Shown piece after piece: positions 18,395-25,225 of a stretch of 33,525 nucleotides of DNA. Source of the DNA: UBA937 sp031549725. GTDB taxonomy: Bacteria; Spirochaetota; Spirochaetia; Treponematales; Breznakiellaceae. The position numbers and the translations under genes are program-made. How positions within the stretch are numbered: position 1 is the first letter of the stretch; the number at the start of each line of letters is the position of its first letter. The notes under the pieces are model-generated. The model was not told the origin of the DNA. It did no database searches and was given only the letters and a program-made list of their open reading frames with translations. Where the stretch lies: positions 1 through 33,525 of the forward strand of contig JAVBPH010000103.1 of assembly GCA_031549725.1 (NCBI GenBank), given 5' to 3'.

Positions 18395-18915
18395 CTTTGT
18401 TTCCTTAAATTAATTAGAGCGGACGGGAGCATGAAAACGGGCGCAAAATATATATTTTGCGTCTCCGCTTCCGCAATACTTTTAATATGTGCTTTGGTTT
18501 TTCTATACGTTCGGATTTTCTTTTTTTAATATCCATGGGTCTACCCATCCTGGAAAAAACGTAAAGCTGAAAATAAGGCCAGTACCTAAGCAACTGGAAA
18601 ACAACACATATCCAAATATCGATATGTATTCAAAACCGCTGCACAAATAATATAACCCACTTCTCCTTGCTTATTTTGTTATGCATTGCAGCAAATAGCG
18701 CATGTACTATTAATATACAAAATTTCTGTTTAAATGTATTCTTTTTTAATAAAATGTTTTGCCGGGATAAAGTGATCTTTGTGAATCGATTATTTTACGG
18801 AATCAACAGATGATTTTTTTATGGAATAGAAGCTGGACTTTTAGATTGTGTTAATATTGCTGCCCGGTTCTGTATTTTGAAATATGTTTTATAGAACAAT
18901 AAATATCCCTGGTGT
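18395..18915. other. AT-rich intergenic region upstream of MCP 2
   Basis: It contains the palindrome at 18442-18461 and no supported gene. I could not identify a convincing promoter, either sigma70 or sigma28 type. The Rrf2 gene ends at its right edge without an obvious terminator. Confidence 0.4.
18442..18461. promoter_or_regulatory. Perfect 20-bp palindrome upstream of MCP 2 (operator candidate)
   Basis: CGCAAAATAT is followed directly by its reverse complement ATATTTTGCG. It lies about 50-65 bases before the MCP 2 start codon, where a repressor or activator dimer could act. A long AT palindrome with no loop is unlikely to be a terminator. Confidence 0.5.
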
Positions 18916-19335
18916 TTATTTCAGGTCATCCAAAAGATTTTTCAGGTTGTATTTTGCCAACTCCCCTTCCATAGCATTCTGGACTTTGAAAAAATACGGA
19001 TTAAGGACCATCTCGATTTTGCCGCCCACAGGACAATTAGGCGCCGTATTTTGATGTATCTTAAATAAACGGCCATCCTTAACAGGATCAATAGCAAGAT
19101 AAATATTCTTGAGGGAAATATCCCTGGGTTTCCGGGTAAGGGTAATACCACCGGTTCCTGGGGCTACCTCAATAAGCCCTGCTTCTTTAAGCATCCCCAT
19201 AATGTTCCGGATAATCACAGGATTTGTATTGGCGCTGGAAGCAATAAAATCACTGGTAACCTTATGGGTTTCCTTAAACACCTCAGCGATTAACAGTATA
19301 TGGATAGCTATGGAAAATTTCGTTCCGATCTGCAT
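18916..19335 (-). CDS. Rrf2-family transcriptional regulator
   Basis: The protein (139 aa) has the winged helix-turn-helix of the Rrf2 family: KFSIAIHILLIAEV at the N-terminus, TSDFIASSANTNPVIIRNIMGMLKEAGLIEV as recognition unit, then the wing GTGGITLTRKP. It contains a single cysteine (NCPVGG), not the three-Cys set that holds Fe-S clusters in IscR and NsrR, so it more closely resembles redox- or ligand-sensing members such as YwnA. The start ATG has only a weak upstream AGGTAAAG. Two genes further upstream on the same strand (MBL lipoprotein and PNPOx-like) carry TGTAATA palindromes and are its most obvious targets, which is an inference from proximity only; none is seen at its own promoter. 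Confidence 0.88.
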   Translation of the reverse strand: MQIGTKFSIAIHILLIAEVFKETHKVTSDFIASSANTNPVIIRNIMGMLKEAGLIEVAPGTGGITLTRKPRDISLKNIYLAIDPVKDGRLFKIHQNTAPNCPVGGKIEMVLNPYFFKVQNAMEGELAKYNLKNLLDDLK

Positions 19336-19355
19336 AATACTTTACCTATGAATTG

Positions 19356-19361
19356 ATTATA
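19356..19361 (-). promoter_or_regulatory. Candidate -10 box of the Rrf2 gene
   Basis: A perfect TATAAT on the minus strand ends about 20 bases before the start codon. The best -35 match (TTATCA, 18 bases upstream) is poor. Confidence 0.35.
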
Positions 19362-19392
19362 GCACTATTTACGGCTGGGTGATAAGACATAA

Positions 19393-19426
19393 GGGCACAT
19401 TTAAAACTGAAGTTTTAGAAGTCTCC
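19393..19426 (+). repeat. Remnant of the three-hairpin repeat family
   Basis: GGGCACATTTAAAACTGAAG followed by TTTTAGAAGTCTCCATAATT resembles the degenerate copy at 13564-13599, with mutations that weaken the stem. Confidence 0.5.
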
Positions 19427-19495
19427 ATAATTATTATATGAAAATGTTCCTTCAGGAAAGAATATCCTAAAGGAACAATCGCTGTTTTTATATAT

Positions 19496-19524
19496 CCCGG
19501 TCCCTGATCTTTTCAGGGACCGGG
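19496..19524 (-). terminator. Strong stem-loop after the MBL-fold lipoprotein gene
   Basis: CCCGGTCCCTG (19496-19506) and CAGGGACCGGG (19514-19524) form a perfect 11-bp stem with a 7-nt loop, 25 bases past the stop codon. The following bases on the minus strand are ATATATAAAAA, not a T-run, so termination may be partial or Rho-assisted. Confidence 0.5.
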
Positions 19525-19549
19525 TTGTGAAACATAAATCATCCTGATT

Positions 19550-20335
19550 TTAATAGAACAACGGAAGGAAAATATCCAGAAGATAATCCCCACCCCAGTC
19601 GGGATACTTGGCCACAATAGCATCCCTGGCTTCTGATGGGGTGCTATAAACCGCCACGGCATTTTTTACAAAATTGTTATAGTCCTCCACTTCGGCAATA
19701 AACTTCCCGGCTTCCATGGGGGTACCATGACCACCGATAAACCAGGTGTAACCTTCCTTCTGAAGACCTCTTAAAATATCCAGCCGGACATCCAGGGGCG
19801 GAAGCGGTACATGGAATTCCGCATATCCCAGGTGATGTACCAGGGCTATCTTTTCGGCAGGAAGCTTAATAACCCAGGAGCCTAAATCCCGGTATGCAAC
19901 AAATTCGTATCCCACACCATCCACAGTAACCGTTCCTGCGGCCAGCTCTTTAACAGGAAGCCCAGTTCCCTGGGGGTTCTGTTTTATTGCTGCGGCCTCC
20001 GCACTGTACAGATCAACATTAGGAAAGAGCTTATCTATGTTAACCCAGTGGTGATCATCACCGTGGCTTATGAATATCCGGTCAATTGGCTTGTTCAGAG
20101 AATCCGCAAATGCCTTGAAACCGGCATCCGCATCTGCGCCGCCAAAACTGTCAATAATTACGAGCCTGGTGTTTTCCACGACCACCGCATTGGCCCCGCC
20201 GGAGGAGTAGGTGTGAACCTTTACATTTCCGGTTTTCCGGGTACTGACATTTTTGTCAGTGGTGGCACAGGATGCCAGAAGGAAAACACATAAACAAAAT
20301 GTACAAAAAAGCAAAATACCTTTATTTTTCATCAT
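19550..20335 (-). CDS. Metallo-beta-lactamase-fold lipoprotein with altered metal motif
   Basis: The product (261 aa) is a probable periplasm-facing lipoprotein: signal with lipobox LASC (Cys23). The rest has the MBL fold layout: NAVVVENTRLVIIDSFGG, then IFISHGDDHHW, a central ALVHHLGYAEFH and a late IGGHGTP. In ordinary members the motif is HxHxDH; here it is H91-G-D93-D-H95-H96, so the second His and the Asp are exchanged. Metal binding is still possible with other geometry, but the reaction cannot be predicted. ATGATG at 20330-20335 follows AGGAG. An operator-like palindrome (20418-20436) lies about 85 bases upstream and matches those at the PNPOx-like gene, suggesting common control. Confidence 0.82.
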   Translation of the reverse strand: MMKNKGILLFCTFCLCVFLLASCATTDKNVSTRKTGNVKVHTYSSGGANAVVVENTRLVIIDSFGGADADAGFKAFADSLNKPIDRIFISHGDDHHWVNIDKLFPNVDLYSAEAAAIKQNPQGTGLPVKELAAGTVTVDGVGYEFVAYRDLGSWVIKLPAEKIALVHHLGYAEFHVPLPPLDVRLDILRGLQKEGYTWFIGGHGTPMEAGKFIAEVEDYNNFVKNAVAVYSTPSEARDAIVAKYPDWGGDYLLDIFLPLFY

Positions 20336-20417
20336 AATCTCCTGGGATTCCCGGTTTGATGATTTTCCGGAAATCTGTAAAGTTTTATATCTGCCGCCAA
20401 CGGCGACTGTTTCTTGG

Positions 20418-20436
20418 TGTAATAATTTTTATTACA
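20418..20436. promoter_or_regulatory. TGTAATA-type palindrome upstream of the MBL lipoprotein (operator candidate)
   Basis: TGTAATAA-ttt-TTATTACA, 8-bp arms, about 85-100 bases before the start codon. It shares the core TGTAATA/TATTACA with the site at 21041-21063 and TGTAAT/ATTACA with 21082-21108. Confidence 0.6.
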
Positions 20437-20510
20437 TCTATGGTTAAAAAAAATATAAAAAAATCTCTTTTCTACAGTTACGCTGCCGGACTGCTTATCA
20501 GATATCTGAA

Positions 20511-20549
20511 GGAAACTTCTAACAATCCAACCGGGTTTTTAGATGTGCC
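20511..20549 (-). repeat. First-hairpin-type member of the dispersed repeat family
   Basis: Read on the minus strand: GGCACATCTAAAAACCCGG, TTGGATTGTTAGAAGTTTCC. The loop CCGGTTGGA recalls the CTCGGTTAG loop of the complete copies. It sits between the PNPOx-like and MBL genes. Confidence 0.5.
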
Positions 20550-20612
20550 CTGAAATATATCGGGATGGATTCCTTAATCATGAAAGTATCCGCAGGAATC
20601 ATTTCATATTTT

Positions 20613-21017
20613 TCATAGGCTGAACGTTTTCGGTGGATTTCCGCTAAAATCCGCAATAGTTGCTTCAGCTTCGGCAAGATAGAAGATCTCAAAGTCCGGA
20701 TTATCCGGTGTCTTGTAAATGGATTTTACCAGGGGACTAGCCTCCTGAATTCTTCCCTTGAGAGCCACATCCCGGGAAAAGGCAACCTTTCCTTTCAGAC
20801 GAAGCCAGGCAAATTCCGGGCTGGAACAGCATACTTCCACATGGGGCTGCCTTTTCATTTCTTCAAAAACAGGTTTTTTGTTGGAAGTACAGAAAAAGAA
20901 CTTTCCGCCCTCTTCCAGCATAAATTGGAAAGGCCGGACCTTCGGTTTTCCGTCCAACCCAAGGGTAGCAAAAAACTGGACATCGTTCTTTTCCAGAAAC
21001 TCTTTTACTTCATTCAT
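20613..21017 (-). CDS. Pyridoxamine 5'-phosphate oxidase-like flavin-binding protein
   Basis: This small protein (134 aa) has the split-barrel fold of PNPOx-like proteins, which bind FMN, F420 or haem. Visible family features are FFATLGLDGKPKVRPFQFML (strands and loop around the flavin phosphate), FFFCTSNKKPVFEEMKRQPHVEVC and WLRLKGKVAFSRD. The length is typical of single-domain members, which are not true PdxH enzymes; a flavin-linked reductase or redox role is likely but unproven. GAAGGAGAA stands before the ATG. Its promoter is overlapped by two palindromes, so expression is probably low until an inducing signal appears. The gene is followed by the MBL lipoprotein gene on the same strand, which has its own matching site. 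Confidence 0.86.
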   Translation of the reverse strand: MNEVKEFLEKNDVQFFATLGLDGKPKVRPFQFMLEEGGKFFFCTSNKKPVFEEMKRQPHVEVCCSSPEFAWLRLKGKVAFSRDVALKGRIQEASPLVKSIYKTPDNPDFEIFYLAEAEATIADFSGNPPKTFSL

Positions 21018-21040
21018 AATAATTCTCCTTCATGGATTTT

Positions 21041-21063
21041 GTTGTAATATTATTTATTACAAC
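21041..21063. promoter_or_regulatory. Operator candidate O1 of the PNPOx-like gene
   Basis: GTTGTAATA-ttatt-TATTACAAC, perfect 9-bp arms. It lies directly downstream of the -10 box and would cover the transcription start, a standard repressor position. Confidence 0.7.
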
Positions 21064-21068
21064 TATAA

Positions 21069-21096
21069 TTTATATCATTTTTTGATGTAATGTCAA
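21069..21096 (-). promoter_or_regulatory. Sigma70-type promoter of the PNPOx-like gene
   Basis: On the minus strand TTGACA (21096-21091), 16-base spacer, TATAAA (21074-21069). The -35 box lies in the centre of O2 and the start point falls at the edge of O1. Confidence 0.7.
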
Positions 21097-21108
21097 GTAT
21101 TACATCAA
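21082..21108. promoter_or_regulatory. Operator candidate O2 of the PNPOx-like gene
   Basis: TTGATGTAAT-gtcaagt-ATTACATCAA, perfect 10-bp arms with a 7-base centre that contains the -35 box of the promoter on the minus strand. Confidence 0.7.
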
Positions 21109-21387
21109 GAATAATAATAAATTTGTGTAAATTTAATAATTGTTTCTGTTTAAAAGAATAAGAAATACGTTTAAAAACAGGCCTTTCAGTATTGAAAGAA
21201 TTTCCAAAAAGGGTTTTCAGAATATGGGGAAAAACTTCTTTAATTCAGGGCGCAGGATTTTTTTAGTAACCTATCAGTTAAGTGCTTCGGAGATTGACCG
21301 GAAAACATTGCCCTTGTTTTCCGGTCTTCCGCCGGAGAGGTAATAGACAAAAGAATTCCTTATACGCTGCATCTCACAAAACACCCT
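21109..21387. other. Intergenic region, nothing further seen
   Basis: A 67-codon open frame with a TTG start at 21140 has no ribosome site and no recognisable product. I see no other structure. Confidence 0.4.
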
Positions 21388-22677
21388 CTATTTGACCCGC
21401 CAATAACTGAGACCAATAGTGAAATTTACCATATTAGGTTTTGAACCTTTATCAAATTCCTCGCTATAAGCAAGTACATCACCTCCTCCAACAATAACTC
21501 CAAAATCCCCAGACAAGGTTGGGGTAAATCTATAAGAAATCCCGGTCCTGCCGGCAACATAGTAATAAAGGGAATAGCCATCACCGCTCCATTTTGGCCC
21601 ACCTATTTCTTTGACCACTGAAGCATTGTAGTAACGATCCAACCCCAAGCCTACGCTCGCACCAAAGTTAAACAAAAGACGCTGGGACCGGCCTAAACGG
21701 ATCTTATACAATGCACCGAAATCGAGAGTAAACGCCCACTGATCGGCCCCTTTATGAAACACCTCGGTATATTCAAATTGTTCTTCATACGTATTTTTTC
21801 CAGTAAAGGACAGTTCGAAGAAGTATACATTGGGCAGCAAAAAAAATTTCCCATATTCTTTGAATCTTCCCAGAGATGGAGTGATACCGACTCCGTAAAT
21901 AAAACTATTAGTACCATCCCTATATTCCCCGTATGAATCATATGACTCAAGATTAATACCCCCACTGAAAAATAAACCAAAAGTGTCGCTTTTCTTATTA
22001 TCCAGATCAAAGGGTCCGGCGGTACCGGGAACCACCGGGGCGCGGACAAATTTAAGTTCTACCCCTTCCACGGTTTGGTCAAGACCTCCGGGATTGGTGA
22101 TGACCAGATCGTATGTTCCCTGGCTGACCGCAGCGGAGGAAAATTCCACCTTAATCCAGGATTCGTCAAAACTGTAATCCAGGGAGATCGGATTTATTTG
22201 CTCTGAACTTTTTTTCCGGGAAATAAGGTAGACCTCAGCATATTCAACCAGGTCCCGTCCGGATATGGTTATAGTAAAACTGGTACTGCCCTGGATAATT
22301 TCAACCTTCGAAGGTTTGTCCGCAGCCGGGACCTTGGCTTCATAGACGCTCAGTCCGGTCCAGTCGGAAGTACCCACAAGTTTTTCCAGCACATTGTAGG
22401 TATGTATCCTGAACCGGTATGCCGCCGGGGGAAGTACCAATTCCAGATAAGTATTTTCTGTCCGCCAGCTTTCCAACGTATGCCATTGGCCGGTATTATC
22501 GCGTTTTTCAACTTCCACATCATAGTATAGGGCATTGGTTCTGGTCCACCGAATCACCTGATGGAACTGGCCGGTTTCGTCCTGCCAGTAATCCTGAGCA
22601 GGATTTTCCACCTGGGCGAATAGAACTGCCGATATAAGCAGCATCAGAGCAATAAATAATAAATGTTTTTCCCTCAT
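21388..22677 (-). CDS. Predicted outer-membrane beta-barrel protein with N-terminal FN3/IPT-like domains
   Basis: The protein (429 aa) starts with a Sec signal (LLFIALMLLISAVLFAQ, cut after about residue 22). Residues about 30-110 resemble a fibronectin-III-like sandwich (YYDVEVEKRDNTGQW, AYRFRIHTYNVL). Residues about 125-215 resemble an IPT/TIG domain (VEIIQGSTSFTITISGRDL, YDLVITNPGG). From about residue 220 the sequence alternates aromatic and polar residues with many Gly and Tyr (GLFFSGGINLES, FTIGLSYWRVK at the end), as in a C-terminal beta-barrel. The FecR-domain and adenylate cyclase genes precede it on the same strand; the 256-base gap to FecR holds a repeat that may terminate transcription. 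Surface location is inferred. Confidence 0.75.
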   Translation of the reverse strand: MREKHLLFIALMLLISAVLFAQVENPAQDYWQDETGQFHQVIRWTRTNALYYDVEVEKRDNTGQWHTLESWRTENTYLELVLPPAAYRFRIHTYNVLEKLVGTSDWTGLSVYEAKVPAADKPSKVEIIQGSTSFTITISGRDLVEYAEVYLISRKKSSEQINPISLDYSFDESWIKVEFSSAAVSQGTYDLVITNPGGLDQTVEGVELKFVRAPVVPGTAGPFDLDNKKSDTFGLFFSGGINLESYDSYGEYRDGTNSFIYGVGITPSLGRFKEYGKFFLLPNVYFFELSFTGKNTYEEQFEYTEVFHKGADQWAFTLDFGALYKIRLGRSQRLLFNFGASVGLGLDRYYNASVVKEIGGPKWSGDGYSLYYYVAGRTGISYRFTPTLSGDFGVIVGGGDVLAYSEEFDKGSKPNMVNFTIGLSYWRVK

Positions 22678-22787
22678 CCTGTTTTTCCCTTTATGCGTAC
22701 AACTTTTTACTGAAAATTAATTTCGTCTGATTTAACAGTACATCCAATCCGGTATAAAAACCAGTATACTCCCTTATAATACGATCC

Positions 22788-22929
22788 GGGCAACTCTAAA
22801 AACTCGGTTAGATTTTTAGAGGTGCCATGGGAGAAAATTTTATTTCTTTATCCTTTAACGAAATAAAAAAGTTTCTCCATGGTACATCTAAGGAAAACTT
22901 CTAAAAACTGAAGTTTTTAGAAGTTCCCA
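22788..22929. repeat. Three-hairpin dispersed repeat, complete copy I
   Basis: Hairpin 1: CTCTAAAAA (22794-22802)/TTTTTAGAG (22813-22821), loop with CTCGGTTAG, outer GGCA/TGCC. Hairpin 2: CCATGGGAGAAA (22825-22836)/TTTCTCCATGG (22872-22882) with one bulge, then TTTTATTTC/GAAATAAAA (22838-22846/22860-22868). Linker ACATCTAAGG (22884-22893). Hairpin 3: AACTTCTAAAAACT/AGTTTTTAGAAGTT (22896-22909/22912-22925). It ends 4 bases before the stop codon of the FecR gene and may terminate it. Confidence 0.85.
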
Positions 22930-22933
22930 TCCC

Positions 22934-25120
22934 TCATTCTGTTCCAAACATAAGACCGCCTTGCTTGCCTTCGGCCGCCTGGACCTCCGAAAGCTTTACG
23001 ATAAAACGGTTCTCGGAAATGTCGCTGGGCAGGAAGGTATTCTGGTTTGCAGGAACCGCCTGGACCCGCCAGGTAAAACTACCCTCATCAAGGACTGAAA
23101 GATCCGTAAGCGCATATGAAGTGGTCTGCAATGTCCGCCGGAGAACTTCCCGGTCTCCCTGATAAATGGAGAAAACATAAGAAGCCGCAGCGTTTACCGG
23201 GTTCCAGCTAAAATTAATACGTTTATCCCGCAGGATGATTGCCTCGGTCAGGATATACCCGGTGGCAGGCCGGAGGTTTGCCGGACTGGAAAGTCTCCGG
23301 GGTTCGGGGGGCTGTTCAATGGTCTGGGTCACCGCCGCCGGAGGTGGTTCACTAACCGGAGTTTCAACCGGTGTTTCCACAGGAGCCCTTACCGGAGGCG
23401 TTTCGATTGCTGCTGGAGCCGAAGGTCTTGCAGGAGGAGGTTCAACCGGCGGTACCCTTTCCCGGACATTTGTTTCAGCCGGCGGCGGAGGTGGTCTCCG
23501 GGGAGGCGTTTCAACCGGTACTGCCGCAGGCGGCGGGGCTTCAACCACAGCGGCCACCGCGGGTGCTGCGGCTATCCCAGGCACGGGGATACGTTGAGGG
23601 GGAACACCCTCAAGCACCAGCAGGCTAAGAACCTCCGATGATACCGATTGGGCTTCAACCATATCGACCTGATACACCCCCCAATAATACTGACCTGGAC
23701 TGAGATCCGAAGCCTTTAGATCAAAGGCAAAATAATTATTCCGTATCTTTTCTATAATGATAGGCTGGCTTAAATCTTCCTGCTGTGACAGAAGGAAAAC
23801 ATACGAAGCAGCCTCGTCCTCCTGTTTCCAGGAAAAGTAGATTTTCCCCTCGGGACCTTCCAGGTACGCAATTTTCTGGCCGCCTATTACTTCAGGAGCA
23901 GCAAGGCTTACAGCTTTTTCTATCTGGAAACTCGACAAAGCAGAAGCCAGGGGCGTTCCCTCAAAATCGCTGCTGTACACCGGGGTTACACGCCAATAGT
24001 AGGTCCCGCTCTCAAATCCCGAATGCACGATTGATCCTGTTTCATTGCCGGCAGCCTGAACCTGGCTTTGGTAGACCATATTACCCATGGACTGGTTGTC
24101 CGCTACTTCCACAAGATACGCCATTGCTCCCTCGCAAGCAGTCCACTGAAAGCGAACGCCGGGACGGGTGGTACTAAAACGGAATACCTCCCGGGACAGG
24201 GGCCGCATAAGTCTTGGGGCCTGTGCTTGCACAACCGACAACCTGTCACCCACAACAGCCTGTTTTTCCTCAGCAGATGCTTCGGATGAAGGATAAGCTC
24301 TCCAGTAATAGGTCCCATTAGGAAGTTCTGCCCGGGCCCCGCCGGATAAGCTTTGAATACTTGCAACAATCCGGGTGAAATTCCGGTCCTCCGCAACATC
24401 CAGTGTAACCGTCTCATTGTTCGGGAAATTGATACGGTTCCATCGGAAGTCAACGGAAAGGGGTATTTCATTATGGTTGAGCAGTTTTGCAGCCGGCCGG
24501 GGAAAGAGCACCGCAATATCAGGGGAATCTCCGCTTCTTCCGGAGGAGTACACGTCACCCGCAGAAGCTGAGACTTGCCCGTTTTTACCCCGGATCTCCG
24601 CGTTGCCTTCCAGCACGCGGACATCAATTCCATCCGCCATGGCTGAGGTCTGTAGCAGACTTCCGGAAACGGCGTCAATTACCGTGTCTCCCGTCTTGAT
24701 GCTTACTGAACCGGAACGGGCATCCACGGAAAGACTTCCGCTGGTAAGACCTATAGGAAGTTTCCTGGATTTGGGAATCTGCACAAGGGTGTTTTCTTTC
24801 AGGGTGATGATCCCGCTCCCGTAAAGGCTTACTGTGGCCTGGGAAAGTTCGGCGGTCCTGATATAATCACCGGCGTATACCGGACTTTCCTGTTTCAGCC
24901 GGTCCCATAAGACCCGGTCTTCAAAGCGCCGCTGCGCCGCCCGGTATTTATAGGTAATGGTTCCCACGGGTTGTTCCGACATCCGGGTCAGGGTTTGGTT
25001 CAAGTCGGCCCAGAAAAAAAAGAGCGCAATAAGGGCTACAATAATACAAACCCCGATATATATAAAATCTGAAAGGCCAAAGGCTTTAGGTAAAAAAGGA
25101 GAAGAATTTTTAGCGTTCAT
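22934..25120 (-). CDS. Membrane-anchored FecR-domain protein with FN3-like repeats
   Basis: The protein (728 aa) starts at ATG 25120, chosen because GGGAGGAATT directly precedes it. One TM segment (YIGVCIIVALIALFFFWA, about residues 22-40) anchors it. A FecR domain follows (about 45-195): VYAGDYIRTAELSQATVSLYGSGIITLKENT, then SVSIKTGDTVIDAVSG. Four similar modules come next, each with a FxWxxx...YxFxV...GxYYWRV pattern (FRWNRI, FQWTAC, FSWKQE, FSWNPV), the last after a Pro/Ala-rich stretch (about 535-625) that could cross the cell wall. FecR proteins usually regulate an ECF sigma factor, but none is nearby and the topology here is periplasmic. The cyclase gene is 105 bases upstream, implying an operon. 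The role is unknown. Confidence 0.85.
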   Translation of the reverse strand: MNAKNSSPFLPKAFGLSDFIYIGVCIIVALIALFFFWADLNQTLTRMSEQPVGTITYKYRAAQRRFEDRVLWDRLKQESPVYAGDYIRTAELSQATVSLYGSGIITLKENTLVQIPKSRKLPIGLTSGSLSVDARSGSVSIKTGDTVIDAVSGSLLQTSAMADGIDVRVLEGNAEIRGKNGQVSASAGDVYSSGRSGDSPDIAVLFPRPAAKLLNHNEIPLSVDFRWNRINFPNNETVTLDVAEDRNFTRIVASIQSLSGGARAELPNGTYYWRAYPSSEASAEEKQAVVGDRLSVVQAQAPRLMRPLSREVFRFSTTRPGVRFQWTACEGAMAYLVEVADNQSMGNMVYQSQVQAAGNETGSIVHSGFESGTYYWRVTPVYSSDFEGTPLASALSSFQIEKAVSLAAPEVIGGQKIAYLEGPEGKIYFSWKQEDEAASYVFLLSQQEDLSQPIIIEKIRNNYFAFDLKASDLSPGQYYWGVYQVDMVEAQSVSSEVLSLLVLEGVPPQRIPVPGIAAAPAVAAVVEAPPPAAVPVETPPRRPPPPPAETNVRERVPPVEPPPARPSAPAAIETPPVRAPVETPVETPVSEPPPAAVTQTIEQPPEPRRLSSPANLRPATGYILTEAIILRDKRINFSWNPVNAAASYVFSIYQGDREVLRRTLQTTSYALTDLSVLDEGSFTWRVQAVPANQNTFLPSDISENRFIVKLSEVQAAEGKQGGLMFGTE

Positions 25121-25225
25121 AATTCCTCCCGGCAGTATAATGACCTGCACTTACTTTCAGGAGCTGTATTCTTGTGTGCCGGTCTATGATAACGTAACAT
25201 TTCTATCATACTTCGCATGCTTTAA

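Noticed and set aside
21140..21343. 67-codon plus-strand frame starting with TTG
   Set aside because: No ribosome site and no family resemblance.
23235..24824. Several plus-strand frames opposite the FecR gene
   Set aside because: Shadows of a GC-rich, Pro-rich coding strand; the minus-strand gene has the ribosome site and domains.
22934..25120. FecR protein as part of an ECF sigma/TonB iron uptake system
   Set aside because: No sigma factor or TonB receptor gene is adjacent; neighbours are an adenylate cyclase and a barrel of another type.
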